Positions 54,886 through 64,000 of a DNA stretch of 64,000 nt are shown here, in pieces. The notes under the pieces are model-generated. The model saw nothing but the letters and a program-made list of their open reading frames with translations. It was not told the DNA's origin and made no database searches. A program made the translations under genes and the position numbers. The number at the start of each line of letters is the position of its first letter. Position 1 is the first letter of the stretch. Origin of the DNA: Terriglobia bacterium (GTDB lineage Bacteria; Acidobacteriota; Terriglobia; Terriglobales; Acidobacteriaceae); assembly GCA_020073495.1 (NCBI GenBank), contig JAIQFD010000003.1, positions 248,001 to 312,000 on the forward strand, written 5' to 3'.

Positions 54886-55929
54886 ATGAACGTGCATGTC
54901 TCCTACAAGGCCGCAAGAGCTCCCGAAGTCGAAAAAGAATTCCACCACCAGATCGAGAAACTGGGCCGTCGGCTCGCCGTCTTTCGCCCCGAACTGATCC
55001 ACCTGAAAGCCATTGTCGAGGAGACTAACCCCCGGGAGGGAATCGCTGTCTCTTTGAACCTGCGGCTGCCCTCCGGACAAATGGCGGCGCAGCAGGCCAA
55101 CCACGCCGCCATCTCGGCGGTGAAATCAGCCTTCGCCGACCTGCTCTCGCAGCTCACCAAGCACAAGGACCTGCTGCGCGGGCAGAAGCGGCATCCGGCC
55201 CGCCGCGGCACCGAGGACAGCCAGTTGCGCGACGTGGTCCCTTTTGAGCAGACGTTTGCCGCCGTCCATCCCGTCCGGATCTCCGACGCCGATATCGCCA
55301 GCTGGGTGAACGCTAATCTGGAGCGTTTGAACGCCTTTGTCGAGCGGGAGCTGGCCTACCGCGAAGCTAACGGCCTGCTGCCGGAAGACGCGGTCAGCAA
55401 GGAAGAGGTCATCGACGAGGCCATCGTCACCGCCCTGGGCGACGAAGAAAAACCCGAGCTGTTGACGCTGGAGCGCTGGCTTTACCGCCTGTCCCTGCGC
55501 GCCATCAACCAGGTCAACGCCGGCAACCACGAGGCCGTGACCGCAGTCCCCCTGGAGGATTCCGCGCGCAAGCAGAACGTCCGCGCCAGTGACGAATCCG
55601 AACTCCAATACCATCAGCCCGACGAGATGCTCCACCGCTCCGACGTCATCCCCGACCTGCGCACCTCCAATCCGGAGCAGGCCGCCGCTTCTGTCGAGAT
55701 GGTCAACCTGGTGGAAAGCGTGTTGCGCGGGGCACGGCGCGAAGACCGCGAGGCTTTCATCCTTTTCGCCATCGAAGGGTTCACCCTCAACGAGATCGCG
55801 GCCACGACCGACCGTACGGCCGATCAGGTTCGCGGTTCCATCACCGCCGCGCGTGAGCTGGTCCGGCAGAAGATGCCCTCGGCCAGCCTATGGCGCGACA
55901 AGCTTCTCCAACATACCAAGATAGCCTGA
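54886..55929 (+). CDS. HPF ribosome-hibernation domain fused to an ECF-like sigma domain pair
   Basis: 347 residues from ATG 54886. Residues ~1-100 have the HPF/RaiA fold pattern: MNVHVSYKAARAPEVEKEF, HLKAIVEETNPREGIAVSLN and a long helix ISAVKSAFADLLSQLTKHKD. After a linker, residues ~130-210 look like sigma region 2 (LNAFVERELAYREANGLLPED, EEVIDEAIVTALGDE, LTLERWLYRLSLRAI). Residues ~275-330 look like region 4 (RREDREAFILFAIEGFTLNE, EIAATTDRTADQVRGSITAA). HPF parks ribosomes as inactive dimers. The fusion may be a hibernation factor whose other half touches RNA polymerase, or a scaffold that kept only the fold. Followed by an eRF1-like gene 24 bp away. Confidence 0.8.
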   Translation: MNVHVSYKAARAPEVEKEFHHQIEKLGRRLAVFRPELIHLKAIVEETNPREGIAVSLNLRLPSGQMAAQQANHAAISAVKSAFADLLSQLTKHKDLLRGQKRHPARRGTEDSQLRDVVPFEQTFAAVHPVRISDADIASWVNANLERLNAFVERELAYREANGLLPEDAVSKEEVIDEAIVTALGDEEKPELLTLERWLYRLSLRAINQVNAGNHEAVTAVPLEDSARKQNVRASDESELQYHQPDEMLHRSDVIPDLRTSNPEQAAASVEMVNLVESVLRGARREDREAFILFAIEGFTLNEIAATTDRTADQVRGSITAARELVRQKMPSASLWRDKLLQHTKIA

Positions 55930-55953
55930 GATCGTTCTTCAGGAGAGAACGCG

Positions 55954-57117
55954 ATGATCACGCGTGATGAACTCCGTTATCTGGCACAGATCGAGAATAC
56001 GAACAATTCCGCCATCAGTTTCTATTTCCAACCCCGGACACCCAAGGACAAGTCGCACCGCGAAGAGATGATCCTGCTCAAGGACATGGTGCGCGACGCG
56101 CTCCGCCAGGCCGAGCACGGGACCGGCAACGGCAGGAAGAAGGAGGACCTGCACCGCATCCTGGAACAAACCGAGCAGTGGAAGGGAGGCTCGAAGGCGA
56201 AGGTGATCTTCGCCTGTGGCGCTCAGGAGATCTGGCGCGAGTTCGATGTCCCTCCGCACCTGGTGAGTTCCCAGCTCATCGTTAATGACGGCTTCCACCT
56301 CAAACCACTGGCGCGTCTGGTCGAGGCCTTTCCGCGCGCCTGCGCCGTCGTCCTGGACCGCGAGCACGCCCGCTTCTTCACCATCCGCGTGGGCGAGATC
56401 CAGGAAGCCGGCGAGATCCGCACTCCGCTGCCGCGTAAGGCGCGCACCGATGGCTTCGCCGGCTACAACGCGGGCCACAGGGAACGCCACGCGGACAACG
56501 AGGCCATGAAGCACTTCAAGGAAGTTGCCGAGCGGCTCCAGGGCCTGCAGCAGTCGGCCGGATGCGAGCGCTTCCTGGTCGGGTGCCGCGAGGACACCTG
56601 GCCCGACGTCGAGCCGCACCTGCATCCTTACGTGAAGCAGCGCCTGGTGGGCCGCTTCACCGTGGATCCCGCCCTGGTCACCACGCAACAGGTGCACGAG
56701 CACGCCACCCGCTTGCTCCAGGAGCACGCGCAATCCCAGCGGCGGGACATGGTGCGCGAGGCGCTCGGCGAAGCGCACCGCAATGGCCGCGGCGCCGTCG
56801 GCCTGCGCCACGTCCTGCTGTCGCTCGAGCGCGGCGAGATCCAGGCCCTGTTACTGGGCGAGAATTTCTGCGCCACGGCGGCGCGCTGCCTGCATTGCGG
56901 CCACCTCGACACCCGCGTGGTTCGCCATTGCGCCGTGTGCGGCAAGGAGACCCGGGAGATTGACGACATCGCCGACGCCCTCGTCGGCGTCGCCATCCGC
57001 AAGGGCCTTCCTGTCGTGTACGTCCGCGACCAGCCCGATTTCGAGCGCGCGGGCAACATCGGCGCCCTGCTCCGCTTCCGCGCCGACCAGAGCACGCCCA
57101 AGAAACTCGCGGTGTAG
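55954..57117 (+). CDS. Bacterial eRF1-like protein (baeRF/Balon-like) with zinc ribbon
   Basis: 387 residues, AGGAGA 8 bases before the ATG. The layout follows archaeo-eukaryotic release factors: an N-terminal domain (IENTNNSAISFYFQP), a central domain with CAVVLDREHARFFTIRVGEI, and the helix after the usual GGQ loop (RHADNEAMKHFKEVAERLQ). The GGQ itself is absent; AGHRERH stands there, so peptide release is not expected. Near residue 320 a C-x2-C ... C-x2-C zinc ribbon (CLHCGH, HCAVCGKE) is visible. Bacterial relatives include Balon, a hibernation factor that enters the ribosomal A site, and the baeRF families. The adjacent HPF fusion supports a hibernation role. Confidence 0.78.
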   Translation: MITRDELRYLAQIENTNNSAISFYFQPRTPKDKSHREEMILLKDMVRDALRQAEHGTGNGRKKEDLHRILEQTEQWKGGSKAKVIFACGAQEIWREFDVPPHLVSSQLIVNDGFHLKPLARLVEAFPRACAVVLDREHARFFTIRVGEIQEAGEIRTPLPRKARTDGFAGYNAGHRERHADNEAMKHFKEVAERLQGLQQSAGCERFLVGCREDTWPDVEPHLHPYVKQRLVGRFTVDPALVTTQQVHEHATRLLQEHAQSQRRDMVREALGEAHRNGRGAVGLRHVLLSLERGEIQALLLGENFCATAARCLHCGHLDTRVVRHCAVCGKETREIDDIADALVGVAIRKGLPVVYVRDQPDFERAGNIGALLRFRADQSTPKKLAV

Positions 57118-57142
57118 ACATTCCCGTCAAGGCGTCTCGAAG

Positions 57143-57180
57143 CCACCAGCCGTCAGGTCTTCCTGGCGGCTGTGGTTTTT
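57143..57180 (+). terminator. Terminator closing the HPF-sigma / eRF1-like unit
   Basis: CCACCAGCCGTCAGG pairs with CCTGGCGGCTGTGG around a TCTT loop, followed by five T. It ends the two-gene transcript. Confidence 0.85.
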
Positions 57181-57232
57181 CTGTCCATTGGCCAATGCCC
57201 ACTGTTATTCTGCTGCGCTCACCGGAGGTTGC

Positions 57233-58462
57233 ATGTCCAACCGTCGTAACTTCATTGCTGGCGCCGCCCTCGGCGCTGCGGCCCTCGCCCTGGAGGCGCA
57301 GGAAACCAAGTCGGCCAGCCAGACGCAGGATGTCAGCAAACTTTCTCCGCCCAAGCGTCCGGTCATCATCTGCAAGCACACCGGCATGCCGCAGCTTGAC
57401 GGCGCCTACGAAACCCTTCTGCGCGGCCACGACACGCTCGACGCCTGCCTCTTCGTCACCCGCGGACGCGAGGACGATCCCAACGACACCACCGTCGGCC
57501 TCGGCGGCCTGCCCAACGAAGACGGTGTGGTCGAGCTCGACGCCTGCGTCATGCACGGATCCACCCGCCGCGCCGGAGCCGTCGGCGGCGTGCGCAATAT
57601 CAAGAACGTCTCGGCCCTGGCCCGCGTCGTGATGGAGCGTACCGACCACATCTTCCTGGTCGGCGAAGGCGCCGAGCGCTTTGCTGTCGCCCACGGCTTT
57701 CCGCGCGAGAACCTGCTCACCGAGCGCGCCCGCAAGACCTGGCTCCTGTGGAAGGAAACCATGTCCAACCAGGACAACTGGGGCCCCGGCCTCGCCGACC
57801 CGCAGTGGAAACCGCCCGTGCCCGTGCCTCCCCTGCCCCCGCAGGGAACTCCGCAGTCCCTTGACCTGAAGATCAAGCAGATGGAAGAGGTGGCGGCCCA
57901 GTTGGGCATTGAGCCCGACTATCGAATGAAGGCGATCTACGACTGTCTCTACCCGCCCAAGGGCACGCTGCACGTCTCGGTCGTCAACGAGAAGGGCGAG
58001 ATGTCCGGCGCCACTACGACCAGCGGCCTTGCCTGGAAGCTGCCCGGACGCGTCGGCGACTCCTCCATCACCGGTGCCGGATGCTTCACTGACCAGGACG
58101 TGGGCTCAGCGGGCGCGGTCGGGCGCGGGGAAGAAAACATCAAGATCGCCGGCGCGTACACCATCGTCGAGAACATGCGCCACGGCATGGCGCCGCTCGA
58201 GGCGGGTATGGACGCCCTCAAACGCATCGCCCGCAACTACAACAACGACATGACCCGCCTGCGTTTCGTGGACATGTTCTTCTTCATCCTGCGCAAGGAC
58301 GGCGCCTACGCCGGCGTCGGCCTGTGGAGCACCGTCCGCGGCAAGCCGTACAACTTCGCCGTCCACGATGGCTCGGGCAAACGCCTGGAGCCCTGTGTCG
58401 GCCTCCTCCAGGGCGAGTCCATCCAGTGGCCCCCGGCCGCTGCACCGACTGGATCGAAGTAG
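57233..58462 (+). CDS. Tat-exported glycosylasparaginase (Ntn hydrolase)
   Basis: 409 residues from ATG 57233 (GGAGG upstream). Twin-arginine signal SNRRNFIAGAALGAAALALE. The glycosylasparaginase core is present: GLPNEDGVVELDACVMHG, and the autocleavage site with the nucleophilic Thr in MSGATTTSGLAWKLPGRVGD, followed by SSITGAGCF. The enzyme self-cleaves into alpha and beta chains and hydrolyses N4-(GlcNAc)-Asn or beta-aspartyl bonds. Tat export places it outside the cytoplasm. Confidence 0.93.
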   Translation: MSNRRNFIAGAALGAAALALEAQETKSASQTQDVSKLSPPKRPVIICKHTGMPQLDGAYETLLRGHDTLDACLFVTRGREDDPNDTTVGLGGLPNEDGVVELDACVMHGSTRRAGAVGGVRNIKNVSALARVVMERTDHIFLVGEGAERFAVAHGFPRENLLTERARKTWLLWKETMSNQDNWGPGLADPQWKPPVPVPPLPPQGTPQSLDLKIKQMEEVAAQLGIEPDYRMKAIYDCLYPPKGTLHVSVVNEKGEMSGATTTSGLAWKLPGRVGDSSITGAGCFTDQDVGSAGAVGRGEENIKIAGAYTIVENMRHGMAPLEAGMDALKRIARNYNNDMTRLRFVDMFFFILRKDGAYAGVGLWSTVRGKPYNFAVHDGSGKRLEPCVGLLQGESIQWPPAAAPTGSK

Positions 58463-58472
58463 TTCGGGAAGG

Positions 58473-58540
58473 GGCACGGCTTGAGCCGTGCCGATGCAGC
58501 CTCGCCATTGTCATCCCGAGCGGGCTTCAGCCCGCGAGGG
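58473..58540. repeat. Two REP-like palindromes with TTGA/TTCA loops
   Basis: GGCACGGC-TTGA-GCCGTGCC (58473-58492) and GCGGGC-TTCA-GCCCGC (58520-58535), the latter with outer CCC/GGG arms. Similar loops and stem sizes suggest related elements. Confidence 0.7.
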
Positions 58541-58564
58541 ACCTGCTTTTCCCGCATTCAAGAC

Positions 58565-58592
58565 AAAAGGCCTCCGTTTCCGGAGGCCTTTT
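58565..58592. terminator. Bidirectional terminator between asparaginase and FBPase genes
   Basis: AAAAGGCCTCCG-TTTC-CGGAGGCCTTTT: a perfect 12-bp stem with A-tract and T-tract flanks, placed between convergent genes. Confidence 0.92.
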
Positions 58593-58593
58593 C

Positions 58594-58614
58594 TGAGTAC
58601 TGAGTACCGAGTAC
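58594..58614. repeat. 7-bp tandem repeat, 3 units (TGAGTAC/TGAGTAC/CGAGTAC)
   Basis: Lies between the bidirectional terminator and the FBPase stop codon, which is two bases away. Confidence 0.8.
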
Positions 58615-58616
58615 TG

Positions 58617-59657
58617 CTACGAGAATCTCACCTTCACATCGTCCCGCTTCTCCAGGTGGATGCTGTCGATGAACCGCACCTTGCCCGTCTGGAGCGTCAG
58701 GATGATGGACGACGTCCGCGTGCCCTCGCCGAAGAAGCGCACCGGCTTGAGCAACGAACCGTCGGTAACGCCGGTGGCGGCAAAAACGATCTGCTTGCCC
58801 GGCGCCAGGTCGTCCGCGGTGTAGATCTGCTTCGGATCCTTGATGCCCATCTTGGCCATGCGTTCTTCCTGCCCCGGCTTGGTCATCACCAGCCGTCCCA
58901 CCATGTAGCCGTTGAGGCAGCGGATAGCGGCTGCGGTCAGCACACCCTCGGGCGCGCCGCCGGTGCCCATTACCGCGTGTACGCCGGTGCCGATGACCGC
59001 CGAGGCGATGCCCGGCGACAGGTCGCCATCGGTGATCAGCTTGATGCGCGCGCCCGCGCGCCGGATCTCGCTGATGATCTTCTCGTGCCGCGGCCGGTCC
59101 AGGATCACCACCACCAGGTCTTCGACGTCGCGGGAGAGCGCCTTGGCGATCTGTTTCAGGTTGTGGGCCACGGGCGCGTCCAGGTCCACAATGCCTTTGC
59201 ACGACGGCCCCACCACGATCTTTTCCATGTAGCAGTCCGGCGCGTGCAGCAGCCCGCCCTTCTCCGACGCCGCCAGCACCGTGATCGATCCCGGCGATCC
59301 GGTGGCGCACAGGTTGGTGCCCTCCAGCGGATCCACGGCGATATCGATGTCCGGGACCTGCTGCCCGTCGGGAAACTCCGCCCCGACTTTTTCCCCGATG
59401 TAGAGCATGGGCGCTTCGTCGCGCTCGCCCTCGCCGATGACGATAGTGCCGCGCATGGGCACCGAGTCCATGGTCTTGCGCATGGCCTCGACGGCCACGT
59501 GGTCGGCGAATTTGCGATCGCCCTGGCCCATGGTCTTGGCCGCCGCGATGGCCGCATTCTCCACCACGCGCAGGAACTCCAGCGCCAGGTCGCTCTCCAT
59601 GTTCTTGCCGAAACTCTTGGCCAGGGCCTTTACTTCCGGTCGTGTCTCAGTTGCCAT
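58617..59657 (-). CDS. glpX: Fructose-1,6-bisphosphatase class II (GlpX type)
   Basis: 346 residues from ATG 59657 (GGAGG upstream). GlpX motifs: [48 protein letters not shown] with the metal-binding [34 protein letters not shown] and [15 protein letters not shown]. It removes the 1-phosphate of fructose 1,6-bisphosphate in gluconeogenesis and is metal-dependent. Confidence 0.96.
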   Translation of the reverse strand: MATETRPEVKALAKSFGKNMESDLALEFLRVVENAAIAAAKTMGQGDRKFADHVAVEAMRKTMDSVPMRGTIVIGEGERDEAPMLYIGEKVGAEFPDGQQVPDIDIAVDPLEGTNLCATGSPGSITVLAASEKGGLLHAPDCYMEKIVVGPSCKGIVDLDAPVAHNLKQIAKALSRDVEDLVVVILDRPRHEKIISEIRRAGARIKLITDGDLSPGIASAVIGTGVHAVMGTGGAPEGVLTAAAIRCLNGYMVGRLVMTKPGQEERMAKMGIKDPKQIYTADDLAPGKQIVFAATGVTDGSLLKPVRFFGEGTRTSSIILTLQTGKVRFIDSIHLEKRDDVKVRFS

Positions 59658-59751
59658 GAATGAATGCCTCCAAGCGCCGCGCCCACTCGGCCTTTCCGGG
59701 GCAAGAATCATGCTCCCGCCCGCGCCTATCGTCAACCCTAGGGTCTGGCCG

Positions 59752-59779
59752 CTAGAAACTAGAAACCAGAAACTAGAAA
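59752..59779. repeat. 7-bp tandem repeat, 4 units (CTAGAAA)
   Basis: CTAGAAA, CTAGAAA, CCAGAAA, CTAGAAA. AT-rich compared with its surroundings; ends 8 bases before the stop end of the acyl-CoA dehydrogenase gene. Confidence 0.88.
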
Positions 59780-59786
59780 CTGCCGT

Positions 59787-60968
59787 TCAGATCGCGTCCA
59801 CGCCCGTGATCGCCTGCCCGATGATCAGCGTATGGATGTCGTGCGTGCCCTCGTACGTCTTCACCGACTCCAGGTTCATCATGTGGCGCATGATCGGGTA
59901 GTCGTCGGTGATGCCGTTCGCGCCCAGCACGTCCCGCGCCATGCGTGCGCACTCCAGCGCCATCCACACGTTGTTCCGCTTGGCCATCGAGATGTGCTGC
60001 GGCTTCACCTTGCCCGCATCCTTCAGCCGGCCGACCTGCAGCACCAGCAACTGCGCCTTGGTGATCTCCGAGATCATCCACACCAGCTTCTCCTGCACCA
60101 GCTGGTGCGAGGCAATCGGCTGGTCGCGCCATTGCTTGCGGATCTGCGAGTATTGCAGTGCAGTGTCGTAGCACGACATCGCCGCCCCCACCGCTCCCCA
60201 CGCGATCCCGTAGCGCGCCTGGTTCAGGCACATCAGCGGCGACTTCAACCCGCCCGACTTGGGCAGCAGATTTCCCCCGGGCACGCGTACGTCCTGCAAC
60301 GACAGCCCCGACGTCACCGACGCCCGCAGCGACCACTTGCCGTGCACGTCGTCCGCTTTGAACCCCTTGCGATCGGTCTCGACGATGAATCCGCGGATCT
60401 TACTCTCCTCATGCTTCACCTTCGCCCAGATGATCGCGAGGTTCGCGATCGTCCCCGACGTGATCCACATCTTCTCGCCGTTCAGGATGTAGTCGTTGCC
60501 GTCCTTCACCGCGTGGGTCAGCATCCCGCCGGGGTTGGACCCGAAGCCCGGCTCGGTCAGCCCGAAGCAACCCAGGATCTCCCCCTTCTGCATCCCCGGC
60601 AGCCACTTGTTCTTCTGCTCATCGCTGCCGAACTCGTGGATCGGGTACATGCACAGCCCCGATTGCACGCTGACGAATGAGCGCACCCCGCTGTCCCCGC
60701 GCTCCAGTTCCTGGTTCATCAGGCCGTATTCCACGTTCGACATCCCCGCGCACCCGTACCCTTGCAGGCTGGCGCCGAAGAACCCCAGCTCCGCCATCGG
60801 CTTCACCAGTTCCTTGGGAAAGCGCCCATCGCGGTTGCACTGCTCGATGAGAGGCACCAGGTTCTCTTCGATGAACTTGCGCGTGTTGTCGCGCACCAGG
60901 CGCTCCTCGTCGGTGAGCAGGGAATCGAACTCGATGAAATCCACTCCCTTGAACTTGATGGCGGGCAT
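59787..60968 (-). CDS. Glutaryl-CoA dehydrogenase-like acyl-CoA dehydrogenase
   Basis: 393 residues from ATG 60968 (AAGGAG upstream). FAD-dependent acyl-CoA dehydrogenase: [36 protein letters not shown], and near the end the catalytic Glu in [21 protein letters not shown], whose TYEGTHDIH context is that of glutaryl-CoA dehydrogenases. These oxidise and decarboxylate glutaryl-CoA to crotonyl-CoA in lysine and aromatic degradation. No partner genes of that route are adjacent, so the substrate remains inferred. Confidence 0.9.
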   Translation of the reverse strand: MPAIKFKGVDFIEFDSLLTDEERLVRDNTRKFIEENLVPLIEQCNRDGRFPKELVKPMAELGFFGASLQGYGCAGMSNVEYGLMNQELERGDSGVRSFVSVQSGLCMYPIHEFGSDEQKNKWLPGMQKGEILGCFGLTEPGFGSNPGGMLTHAVKDGNDYILNGEKMWITSGTIANLAIIWAKVKHEESKIRGFIVETDRKGFKADDVHGKWSLRASVTSGLSLQDVRVPGGNLLPKSGGLKSPLMCLNQARYGIAWGAVGAAMSCYDTALQYSQIRKQWRDQPIASHQLVQEKLVWMISEITKAQLLVLQVGRLKDAGKVKPQHISMAKRNNVWMALECARMARDVLGANGITDDYPIMRHMMNLESVKTYEGTHDIHTLIIGQAITGVDAI

Positions 60969-61100
60969 ACGGCTCCTTGCTTGCGTTCCTTGAGATCGCG
61001 CTGAGTAGGAAGGAACCGACAAAGCTATCAGACGCCAAAACGGAGGGTCAAACGGAACAATGCGGCCGCAGAGATTGCACGGCACGCAGCCAGAGACGGT

Positions 61101-61200
61101 GTCGTCCTGAGCGAGGCTGCGCTTTGTGCAGCCGAGTCGAAGGACCCCTACCCCTTCAAGAAATTCGTCATCCTCGGCGAGCGGAGCGAGTCGGGGGAAC
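61101..61200. repeat. Dispersed repeat with GTCGTCCTGAGC / GTCATCCTCGGC modules
   Basis: Two modules: GTCGTCCTGAGCGAGGCTGC ... GCAGCCGAGTCGAAGGAC (internal GGCTGC/GCAGCC pairing) and GTCATCCTCGGCGAGCGGAG followed by CGAGTCGGGGGA. They have the composition of short mobile or REP-type repeats. The gap has no coding support. Confidence 0.65.
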
Positions 61201-61266
61201 CTGAATTCCTTCGACGACTCACGGCTTTAGCCCTCGGGCCGAAAGCCTGTATCCTTGACCGTGCGC

Positions 61267-62253
61267 ATGCCCCGCCCATCCCCCGTCCGCGAAGGCTTCC
61301 GCACCGCCATCCGCTATCCCGGCCTAGCCGCGGCCGAGATCGCCTGGCGCTGGAGCTTCGGGGCTGCCGCGTGGGGCTTGCTTATTTTCGCCTGCTTCGC
61401 TTACCTGCACAGCCTGACCGTCACCGATGCCGACTGGCTCCTGATCCGCACCAAGGTGCCGACACTGGTGGCCGAGGCTTTGCGCCACATCTTCAGCGGC
61501 AGTTGGCCGCGCCTCTTCCGCGCCGCTGCCGTGCTCCTGCCCGCGATCAGCGTGCTCTGGATCTTCGCGGCATCTTTGGCCCGCTGGGCCTCCCTGCGCG
61601 CCCTGCTCGCCGAGACTCGCGGGCGCTTCCGTACCTTGCTAGGCCTGCATTTCCTGCGCGCCGCCACCGCTCTCGCCGCGTGGGTCGGATACCTGGGCGC
61701 GCTGCTGGTCGCCGGCTTCGCTGCCAGCCGCGGCGTCAACGACCGTCCCGGCCTCTTCCTGCTGGTCTTCTTCTTGATCGCTGCCATCATCGGCTTCTTC
61801 CACGGACGCCTGCGCTGGTATCTTTTCCTCGCCGGCATCTTCGCGGTGCGCGACGGCTCCGACTCCTTCGCCTCCATCGCCGCCGCCTTCGACGCCTACC
61901 GCGACCGCCGCCGCGCCTTCCTTTCCCTGGCCGCGATCATGTGGGTGGTTCGGTCGCTCGTCCTCGTGGCCGCCACCGTGGTCAGCCTGGTGCCTCTGGG
62001 CGTGCTCCGGAGATCATCTTGGATACCGGTCGCCGTCGTTCTGGCCCTCATCACGCTGGTGTATTTCGTGGTGGCCGACTTCCTCTTCGTCGCCCGCCTT
62101 GCGGCCTACGTCGAGATCCTCCGCGACGAGCCGGTTGCTGTTCCACCAGTAGAGTCGCCGGTTCAACCTCCTCCGGACTCCGCGACCTACTCTCAGTCCA
62201 GCGATGCCGCCGGCGCGCCTGGAACCAGCGCCCTTGGCGCGGCGGATGTGTAG
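61267..62253 (+). CDS. Integral membrane protein of unknown function
   Basis: 328 residues from ATG 61267 (GTG 61261 is possible). About six membrane segments (AAAWGLLIFACFAYLHSL, AAVLLPAISVLWIFAASLA, ALAAWVGYLGALLVAGFAAS, LFLLVFFLIAAIIGFFHG, VVRSLVLVAATVVSLVPLG, VVLALITLVYFVVADFLF), then a Pro/Ser-rich cytoplasmic tail. It resembles DUF7544/DUF4013-like six-helix proteins in general build; I cannot assign a family. A single gene between repeats. Confidence 0.75.
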   Translation: MPRPSPVREGFRTAIRYPGLAAAEIAWRWSFGAAAWGLLIFACFAYLHSLTVTDADWLLIRTKVPTLVAEALRHIFSGSWPRLFRAAAVLLPAISVLWIFAASLARWASLRALLAETRGRFRTLLGLHFLRAATALAAWVGYLGALLVAGFAASRGVNDRPGLFLLVFFLIAAIIGFFHGRLRWYLFLAGIFAVRDGSDSFASIAAAFDAYRDRRRAFLSLAAIMWVVRSLVLVAATVVSLVPLGVLRRSSWIPVAVVLALITLVYFVVADFLFVARLAAYVEILRDEPVAVPPVESPVQPPPDSATYSQSSDAAGAPGTSALGAADV

Positions 62254-62341
62254 CCCGGCACGCCAGTGCCGGGTCGCCGGCCAGTAAGGACCCGAGTCCC
62301 GTAGGGACGACGGATTTCAGCGCGGTACGGAAGTACCGCGC
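62254..62341. repeat. Three consecutive palindromes upstream of guaA
   Basis: CCCGGCAC-GCCA-GTGCCGGG (62254-62273), GTCCC-GTA-GGGAC (62296-62308) and GCGCGGTAC-GGAA-GTACCGCGC (62320-62341). None has a T-tract, so they are REP-like rather than terminators; the first could still end the membrane-protein transcript. Confidence 0.75.
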
Positions 62342-62398
62342 CATAGCCAAGAAGCACGACTCGCTTTACACTTCCAGCGACATCTGTCACACTCGACC

Positions 62399-64000
<1,602 letters not shown>

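Overview
The window is a gene-dense, GC-rich bacterial chromosome segment. It has a double-membrane (diderm) cell plan: an Omp85/SurA-like/TamB envelope cluster, a DUF5916 outer-membrane protein and an OmpA-like protein. Menaquinone appears to be made by the futalosine route (MqnE plus a UbiA prenyltransferase), the heat-shock operon carries a CIRCE operator, and there are several DinB-fold proteins. Together with short palindromic repeats between genes, this points to an Acidobacteriota genome (Terriglobia/Koribacter-like). That assignment is inference from gene content and style; no rRNA gene is present. I see no tRNA or rRNA gene, no insertion sequence, no prophage and no CRISPR array.

Layout. 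0-8 kb: tail of a PKD/OmpA-like surface protein, a secreted BNR-propeller protein, an NtrC-type regulator with a small pseudo-receiver-like protein, and a DUF5916 outer-membrane protein. 8-14.3 kb: CDGSH protein, DinB proteins, a MoxR-like AAA+ ATPase with its VWA partner, a LON-domain protein, an SDR and a TPR protein. 14.3-20 kb: thioesterase, Mrp, then CIRCE-hrcA-grpE-dnaJ-rsmE without dnaK. 20-24.3 kb: UvrD-like helicase with a C-terminal Fe-S nuclease, coupled to rmuC, followed by a 13-codon lysine-rich reading frame with its own promoter and terminator. 24.4-32 kb: an unknown 564-residue protein, a Tat-exported DinB protein, FabF plus ACP, comM with a duplicated tail, rpoZ and rho. 32-37 kb: a small RiPP-precursor-like peptide, an ABC exporter pair, an M13 peptidase and a glycosyltransferase. 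37-43.4 kb: ECF sigma/anti-sigma operon running into a DUF4097 protein, aroK and a secreted protein; MFS carrier; ThiF-like enzyme. 43.5-52 kb: Omp85, SurA-like, TamB, Pcm. 52-57 kb: UbiA, cold-shock protein, MqnE, then an HPF-sigma fusion and an eRF1-like protein. 57-64 kb: asparaginase, FBPase II, glutaryl-CoA dehydrogenase, a membrane protein and the start of guaA.

Most notable. (1) A two-gene unit, closed by a terminator, joins a ribosome-hibernation (HPF) domain to an ECF-like sigma domain pair and follows it with an eRF1-like protein that has a zinc ribbon but no GGQ. It looks like a stress module linking ribosome hibernation with transcription. (2) Tandem repeats with different sequences but the same 7-bp unit occur at six sites, mostly at gene ends, and one lies in frame inside guaA. 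(3) comM ends in a repeat followed by a second, synonymously diverged copy of its own last 17 codons. (4) Two very short genes were found by eye: a 13-residue poly-lysine peptide and a 54-residue RiPP-like peptide next to an ABC exporter.
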